DNA from: JAFKKS01 sp050187875 | GTDB lineage: Bacteria; Pseudomonadota; Alphaproteobacteria; Rhizobiales; Xanthobacteraceae | Direction of reading: 5' to 3' | DNA: 64,000 nucleotides | NCBI GenBank assembly: GCA_050187875.1 | Contig: JBFWXB010000018.1 | Coordinates: 22,033-86,032 of the forward strand | In this document: one piece after another, positions 63,768 through 64,000 of the stretch | Layout of the letters: each line of letters begins with the position of its first letter | How positions within the stretch are numbered: the stretch's first letter is position 1 | The notes under the pieces: model-generated | Databases searched by the model: none | What the model saw: the letters and a program-made list of their open reading frames with translations, nothing else | What the model was told of the DNA's origin: nothing | Position numbers and translations under genes: made by a program

Positions 63768-64000
63768 TGTAAAGCCCGGAGAGATACCTGACGGGTGTTC
63801 GGAGAGATGCCTTACAGGGATTGGAGGCTGTCGGGGCTATTGAGATCGAGGGCTGCGATCTCATGAGCTCCGCAGCAGATGGCGAAGCATCCGTCGGGAA
63901 GACGCGGACGGATGGCGAGGCGTTCGCCGGCGAAGGCCTGGGGCACTTTCCAGAGGCGGTTGCGGAAGGCGATGTAGGTCTTGGTGGTGCCGACGCGACG
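63768..64000. mobile_element. IS481-family element, right part only visible
   Basis: The boundary TGTAAAGCCCGGAGAGATAC starts with TGT as expected for IS481 ends. A transposase C-terminus follows at once on the minus strand. The rest lies beyond the window. Confidence 0.7.
63812..64000 (-). CDS. IS481-family transposase, C-terminal fragment (cut by window edge)
   Basis: The last 62 residues of a transposase, with TKTYIAFRNRLWKVPQAFAG and ERLAIRPRLPDGCFAICCGA and a final HEIAALDLNSPDSLQSL. This is the small beta domain found after the catalytic core in IS481/IS3-like transposases. The DDE core would lie to the right and cannot be judged. Confidence 0.8.
   Translation of the reverse strand, partial: RRVGTTKTYIAFRNRLWKVPQAFAGERLAIRPRLPDGCFAICCGAHEIAALDLNSPDSLQSL

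Overview
This 64-kb, GC-rich window reads as chromosome of an alphaproteobacterium of the order Hyphomicrobiales, close to the Bradyrhizobium group. The evidence is the flagellar gene set (FliX, DUF6468, MotE, CtrA-type TTAA-N7-TTAA boxes, CckA), the purC-purS-purQ-purL-bolA-grxD order, an F1-ATPase zeta-type inhibitor (DUF1476), an alphaproteobacterial GAAC-N7-GAAC LexA box before recA, and dispersed palindromic repeats. The species cannot be named from sequence reading alone.

Region 1 (1-26,260) is a flagellar/cell-cycle island. On the minus strand lie flagellin (cut by the left edge), a small unknown gene, flgN, a rod-binding flgJ-type gene and flgI, then flgH-flgA-flgG-flgF. On the plus strand are fliX, dksA, fliL-fliM-DUF6468-motE (all ATGA-coupled), a 1173-residue periplasmic TPR protein, a glycosyltransferase plus flippase pair, then flgB-flgC-fliE-fliQ-fliR-flhB and the hybrid kinase cckA. 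fliO-fliP run on the minus strand. CtrA-like boxes precede several of these units; two are exact matches (before the TPR gene and before flgB), so the master regulator controlled by CckA probably controls this island.

Region 2 (26,260-36,400) is mixed metabolism: glyoxalase-fold and cupin proteins, a Tim44-domain protein, a 27-residue hydrophobic microprotein, class I fumarase, a MarR regulator divergent from a two-domain VOC protein around a perfect palindrome, a tRNA-like sequence, Ku, DUF2277, a DmeF-like cation exporter and a small membrane protein.

Region 3 (36,400-38,540) is the most unusual part: an IS1595-family element carrying a trypsin-like serine peptidase as passenger. It sits a few bases from the SOS box and promoter of recA.

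Region 4 (38,540-64,000) is mostly housekeeping: recA, alaS, two GNATs, icd, a TrmJ-type rRNA/tRNA methyltransferase fused to a DUF559-like domain, DUF1476, the purine cluster, bolA, grxD, a secreted alpha/beta hydrolase, two MFS carriers, rpsD, murI, a DUF2235 membrane hydrolase, cytochrome b561 and purB. The right edge enters an IS481-family element that has inserted into a palindromic repeat. At least four dispersed repeat families fill intergenic gaps.
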